Positions 59,331 through 64,000 of a stretch of DNA of 64,000 nt are shown piece after piece (within the stretch, counting starts at the first letter, position 1; each line of letters starts with the position of its first letter). Source of the stretch: Neostapfia colusana. Taxonomy: Eukaryota; Streptophyta; Magnoliopsida; Poales; Poaceae. Position numbers and translations under genes: made by a program. The notes below the pieces were generated by a model. It was not told where the DNA came from. It did not search any database and saw nothing but the letters and a program-made list of their open reading frames with translations. The stretch lies in NCBI GenBank assembly GCA_030760725.1, contig JASWHV010000012.1, forward strand, positions 22,086,368-22,150,367, in the 5' to 3' direction.

Positions 59331-60651
59331 CTACTTTCCGTGATGAAAAACTAACAAGGACGAATCACTCCTCTGCCAACTACAACAAAAAAAGAAGGGT
59401 TTCACTCAACGTCAAGTGATGGACAAAATTTTCTCCACAATTCAAGAGTATTGCTCGAGCGACATCAATATCGGAAGTGATGAAGACGCCGTGGCAAATG
59501 TGTGTTTCATGGCGAGCAAATCAAGTTCAAGCTCAGAGGAAGACAAATAAATCAGCGACAATGAGGAGGTAAATCCCTCTTACGATGAATTTTTTGATGC
59601 TCTTTATTGTGCCACTACCATACTTAAGAAAAGTACAAAAAACTTAAGCAAAGTGAAGTTAAATTGAATCACTAGAATCTGAAATTAAACGTTTAAAAAC
59701 TTTGATTCCTAGTGATGATTCTTGCTCATATTGCGATCTGATTTATGAACAATTGTCCTCTTTAAGAAGTGCGCACACCTCCACACTTGATAGACTTGAA
59801 CTTGAAATTGAAAGAACAAAAAGCTTGCTGCACTTAATGATTTGCATTGTTCTAGCTGTGATGATCTTAATAAGAAACTACATGGTGCTACGGATGAAAT
59901 TTTTACTTGAATAATGTGAAAAGGAGAAACTTAATGTGAAAAATGTCTAGACTTGTCCAAGAAACTTGATGACATGCATAGGACACTAGAACGGTTTTGT
60001 AGTGCAAATAAGAACCTAAACTTGCTGCTGAATTCATCTAAGTCTTGCAATTATAAAACTGGTATAGGTTTTGATTCTCATGCTCATGCTAAATCACACC
60101 CCCCTAAAATTGTAAAGTCATTAGGAAATGGTTTGATTCATACAGTTCCTAAACAAAAAGAAGTGGTTTTCAAATCTGCAGGAGTGTTGTCTCATTCAGT
60201 TTCTAATAAACATGTTGTTTGCTCATCTAGACAAGAACATAAGGTTACTTTTCATTGTACATACTGCGGTAGAGATGGTCATGTCATGGATTTTTGTTAT
60301 AGACTAGCTAAACAACATAAAAAGGAAAGATTGATTGCTATATCACATAACAACCGAGCAAAACTTGTTGTACACGCTGAATCGAATGTTAGGAACATGC
60401 AACCTGCTATAATGAGTCATAAGAATGCAAAGTTTGCTCCTAAACCTACTGTTTTTCGTGCTACACATAACACACTTCATAAATCAGTAGTTAGGGACAA
60501 GAATTCTCAAAATTTGGCTCATAAAACTTCTGTATTTTCTCAGCTTTCACGTGCTATTCCTGTTGGACGTCGTGTGACTCGGTACTGGATTCCTAAATGC
60601 CTTTTGACCAGCCCCAGTATTGAGTCATCGACGTATTGTGCTGCTATGTAG
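59331..60651 (+). pseudogene. gag: SIRE-like gag C-terminal region with second zinc knuckle
   Basis: Several frames carry a Ser/Glu-rich stretch (FMASKSSSSSEED near 59510) and Leu-rich, coiled-coil-like stretches. The stretch 59953-60651 is open for 232 codons with a good CCHC knuckle, CTYCGRDGHVMDFC (about 60256-60297), and a basic tail. It ends at a TAG (60649-60651) after which the same frame leads into the protease, so the TAG is probably a mutated sense codon. Confidence 0.8.
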
Positions 60652-60847
60652 GTTACATGCTTGAGGAAGGAGAACATTTGGATTGTGGATTCAGGTTTCT
60701 CACACCACATGACCGGTAACAAAGAATGGTTCTCCTCCCTCTCTTTTGTGTCACGTGTAGAAAATGTTACTTTTGCCGATCATTTTCAACTCCTATAATT
60801 GCTAAGGGATCAGTTAGAGTAAATAAACACTACACTTTGAAGGATGG
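60652..60847 (+). pseudogene. SIRE-like protease remnant
   Basis: In the frame after the TAG at 60649: IWIVDSGFSHHMTGN (DSG at 60688-60696), the copia aspartic protease motif with Phe where most copia proteases have Cys, then SSLSFVSRVENVTFADH before a frameshift near 60785. Confidence 0.85.
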
Positions 60848-61767
60848 GTGGCACTTGTTAAAAATTTGAAATACAACTTGCTTTCCATTTCACAATTGCT
60901 AGATGAAAATCTAGAAGTTAACTTCACTAAAAATTGGTGCAATATTGTAGATTCAAAAGGTGAGATTTTGTTTAACATGTCTAGGATTGGAAGATTTTTT
61001 AAAGATGATTTTGATATGTCAACTTATAAGCATAGGTGTTTAGTTGCTAATGATTCAAATGACTTATATTTTTGGCATCGTAGACTTGGTCAGGTAGGCT
61101 TTGATCACCTCACACGTGTTAGTGGTCTTGATCGCATACGTGGGCTACCTAAGCTTAAAGGGGACAACGATATTGTGTCCTCTTCTTGTATACATGCTAA
61201 GATGGTTGCAGGTTCACATCCTCTTCTCACAATGACCATGACAACTAAACCAGGACAACTTTTCCATCTTGACACCGTAGGTCCTTCACATGTTCAATCT
61301 TTTGGAGGTAAATGGTATGTGCTTGTGATTGTTTATGATTATTCTAGATACTCTTGGGTTTACTTCATGGCATCTAAGAATGAAGATTTTAGTCACTTTA
61401 GAACTTTATTTCTTAGATTATCAATTGATCACCGAGGATCTTAAAAAGCAATTAGAAGTGATTACGGAACCGAATTTAAAAATGAAACTTTTGATCATTT
61501 TTGTGCTGAAAAAAGGAATAGATCATTAGTTTTCTTCACCATATGTACCTCAAAAAAATGGTGTTGTAGAGAGAAAGAACGGAACCTTACTTGAGATGGC
61601 TAGGACTATGCTTGATGAATACCAAACTCCTAGAAAATTTTGGGCAGATGCAATTGCAACAGCTTGTTTTGTTTCAAACCGTGTTTTCTTGAGAGCTAAG
61701 CTAGGAAAAACACCATATGAGCTTTGATTTGGACATAGGCTTAGTGTCACACATCTTAGGGTCTTTG
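60848..61767 (+). pseudogene. pol: SIRE-like integrase, interrupted by an LTR
   Basis: The stretch 60848-61444 begins with the protease C-terminal part (LKYNLLSISQLLDENLEV). The zinc domain is degraded: WHRRLGQ for WHRRLGH, and Cys ligands partly lost. The first catalytic Asp is in LFHLDTVGP. A frameshift near 61440 moves the second Asp (SDYGTEF) to another frame, and another moves the Glu segment (NGVVERKNGTL, near 61560). The gene stops abruptly at HLRVF (61767) where the family C LTR begins. Confidence 0.87.
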
Positions 61768-64000
61768 TGTGGGGACCCCCGCCCCGACAGTCCAGGAATC
61801 GCATTGGGCGGTGTCGTGCGATGCGGCACCTAACAGCACATCACCGAAAAACACACATACAAAACAATATATATCTTTAATACATAATATTGTCTCATTT
61901 TACAAATAATGTACAAGTGTACATTGCAGCAGAAGATAAGAATACACTCAAGGACTATAGCCTACGGTAAGCAAAATGAAGCCATCCTGCCCGCGGATGC
62001 CTCACACTAGCACCACATCAAAAACCCGGGGGCGTGCTGGGTTCCAAAGTGAGACTCACACCCCTCATTGGGTGCTGTCCTGCTCGGATCTCCCTTCCTC
62101 CCTAACGTTGCCATATACAATGTTACCTGCAAAACAATGGATCAACAAACCGTGAGCTTATGCTCAGCAAGACTTAACCGACGTCCTACAAATGGAACTC
62201 TAAATGCTGAAAATAGAGGGCTGAATTAAGAAAGTTGCATAAAAGATGAACTTGATCTATCATAGAGTCCTTACTTCCAGTTTTAATCAACTTTGTAATC
62301 CTCGCACAATTTACATCGAGACTCCACAATCAAACAAGAAACGCTTCATCTCGATGCCACTTGGCCAAGGAGAAGGTAAATTTAGTGAGCTACCATAGAC
62401 CCATACATACCTTGCGCCATCAACGCCGAGACTTCACAATAAAACAAGAAATGCTTTGTATCGATGCCACTAGCCCAAGGTAGAAAGTAAATTTAGTGAT
62501 GGTGTTGATCATCCCTCATCTCCAATATGAGGATTACTCACGAAGAATTTTAAATTTTCCCAGTTTCTTACTACGTCACGACACAGAGAACAAGTATGCT
62601 CACTACCGAGAGCGACGGTGATTCGAATCAAAAACACTCGGCTGACATGACACATATGCCCGTCCGAGAACGGTGATCAACCAATCCCCTCAACATCGTA
62701 TGTGGCAACCTTTCACACGACACCCAAATATCGAATTGGTCCCACCAACTTGGATTAAGTCGCACTACGGCAAACCCTCTTAGAGCCGACTTCTATATCC
62801 TTTCAGCATCTGCATAAGATGGAGGGGATTGGCTCAACACCCAGGTTAACATGTTACATCGGTTTCCTGGGTCCCATATTGCCAGTATGCATCCGGTACA
62901 CAACTCAAACTTGTCCCGCAGAGCCGCACACGAGAACGGGCCTTAATCGACTCTGACAGAGACTAGGTTCACAGGACCACGTCCTTGAGCTTTCCATCCA
63001 TACTGCCCGGTCTCCATTCCCAACTATGAGGATCAATTTCCAACTCTTCCGATTGATCCCCCTTAATCCCGGTTCACGAGTAGGAAACGGCCTACTCGAG
63101 TTATGCCTCTTTTAATCCAGTTTTGTTAACTTGAGATCAGCAGTTATAATTAAGTGATAACCTATTCTAAATCAAACTCCAGGATTTTTCTGGGTTATGC
63201 ATGTGGAGTGTCATACCATCTAGACTTAATGCAATAAACAAAATGCTAGACATTATAAAGTGAATACAAATAAAAACTTGTAAATTTTGATGCAAACCGG
63301 AGCTTGCCTTAGTGGTGATCCTGACTAAAGTTTCTGTCAATAGGATTCAAGTTAGTAGCCTCCGAAGCCTTCTCGAGCAGTATTTCTATCGAAATAATCA
63401 ATATAAAGAATGTGTCACATTATGAATAATGTGCTATATACAAACTACAGAAGCAAAACCTAAGAATACAGAGGATTCTAGGGTTGAAATTTTTACAAAA
63501 ACTTTCTAATGTCATAATAGGAGTATGGTAAAATTTTCAGAAGCTTTTGAGGAAGGAGTTGGCCACAAAAATGCTTGGCACCTTTAACCTTCAATGATTT
63601 ATAGGAATTTAACTAAACTTGGTCATATTGAGGAATTTGATATCCCAATAGTTCTGGACCTAAGGTTCATAGGAAAATTTGTTTCAAAATTTTCTAAGTC
63701 TTGTGCTGGCCAGAATGGAGGATTGAAGTTCATTCCATTTTTCTGAAATTTGCTTCTGTGATTTTTCAGCCCATTTAAATAACCCTGAGAAAACATACTG
63801 ATTAAGCCACCTTTATCATCTCCAAAAATCCTGAACTTTTTACTGGAGCTCAGGAACTAGGAGAAAGATTTGCTGCCCAAAATTGGGAATGTTTTATAAA
63901 GAATTGCTCCTGGAATAAATCCCTAAAGGATTTAATAAAAACAATTCTACAGAAATTCATGGGCATTTTCGTAGCAAGCACTTTGTTTTTATGAAAAGTA
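61768..64000 (-). mobile_element. Family C gypsy LTR, right end cut by the window
   Basis: On the minus strand this is the 3' part of a long LTR ending GGGGTCCCCACA at 61768. It shares landmarks with the other gypsy LTRs: hairpin at 61810-61830 (GGTG...CACC type), hairpin CGAGTAGG/CCTACTCG at 63077-63098, and a segment like GCAAACCGGAGCTTGCC near 63293. It is inserted in the copia integrase, with candidate TSD CTTTG (61763-61767). Whether it is a solo LTR or the 3' LTR of a larger element cannot be seen; with no internal sequence left of it, it is the downstream end in minus orientation. Confidence 0.85.

Larger units (their letters stand above)
58403..61767 (+). mobile_element. SIRE-like Ty1/copia interior, cut by the family C LTR
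   Basis: The order is PBS, gag, a long gag C-terminal/nucleocapsid region, protease, and integrase up to just past the catalytic core. RT and RNase H are absent because a gypsy LTR interrupts the element at 61768; the rest should lie to the right. A large Gag with a CCHC region and coiled-coil-like tail is typical of the SIRE lineage, which is inference. Every domain contains stops or shifts. Confidence 0.85.

Overview
The window looks like heterochromatic DNA from a grass (Poaceae) nuclear genome. I found no host protein-coding gene, tRNA, rRNA or CRISPR array. Essentially all 64 kb can be read as LTR retrotransposons inserted into one another. The grass assignment is an inference: the elements are chromodomain Ty3/gypsy retrotransposons with 4-5 kb LTRs carrying GC-rich cores (Tekay/Del-like), mixed with Ty1/copia elements that resemble the Ale and SIRE lineages.

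Layout. 1-4100 is a minus-oriented gypsy LTR (family A), cut by the left window edge and sitting inside the 3' LTR of gypsy element 1. Element 1 (minus, 4101-17381) has 4.1 kb LTRs, a decayed gag-pol and a 2 kb leader. It is inserted 1 bp from the end of the 5' LTR of a Ty1/copia element (plus, 17382-22352). That copia element lies in an LTR-like repeat D (22353-22474, resumed at 40618-41716). Repeat D is also split by gypsy element 2 (minus, 22475-40617, TSD TCTAG). Element 2 contains a 4032 bp solo LTR (30898-34929, TSD GGTAC) inside its gag gene. From 41717 to 43604 there are two broken copies of a SIRE-like copia gag separated by an LTR end. 43605-44536 is a remnant of a gypsy leader.

Gypsy element 3 (plus, 44537-56936, TSD GGAAT) has two LTRs of exactly 4859 bp that differ at only about 21 sites by hand count. 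Its 2.7 kb interior holds a leader and scraps of pol, so it is a young, non-autonomous derivative. 56942-61767 holds unassigned sequence followed by a second SIRE-like copia element (LTR end, gag, protease, integrase). Its integrase is broken by another minus-oriented gypsy LTR (family C) that runs off the right edge.

How the parts relate. The gypsy elements share their PBS type, a PPT with a perfect hairpin beside it, a highly similar leader of about 0.8 kb and two LTR hairpins, although much of their LTR sequence and gag differ. No intact gag-pol is present. Element 3 would therefore need proteins supplied in trans by an intact relative elsewhere. The most interesting signals are non-coding: base-pair-preserving changes in the leader and LTR hairpins, paired CACGTG boxes at one edge of the GC-rich LTR core, and an exchangeable LTR core.
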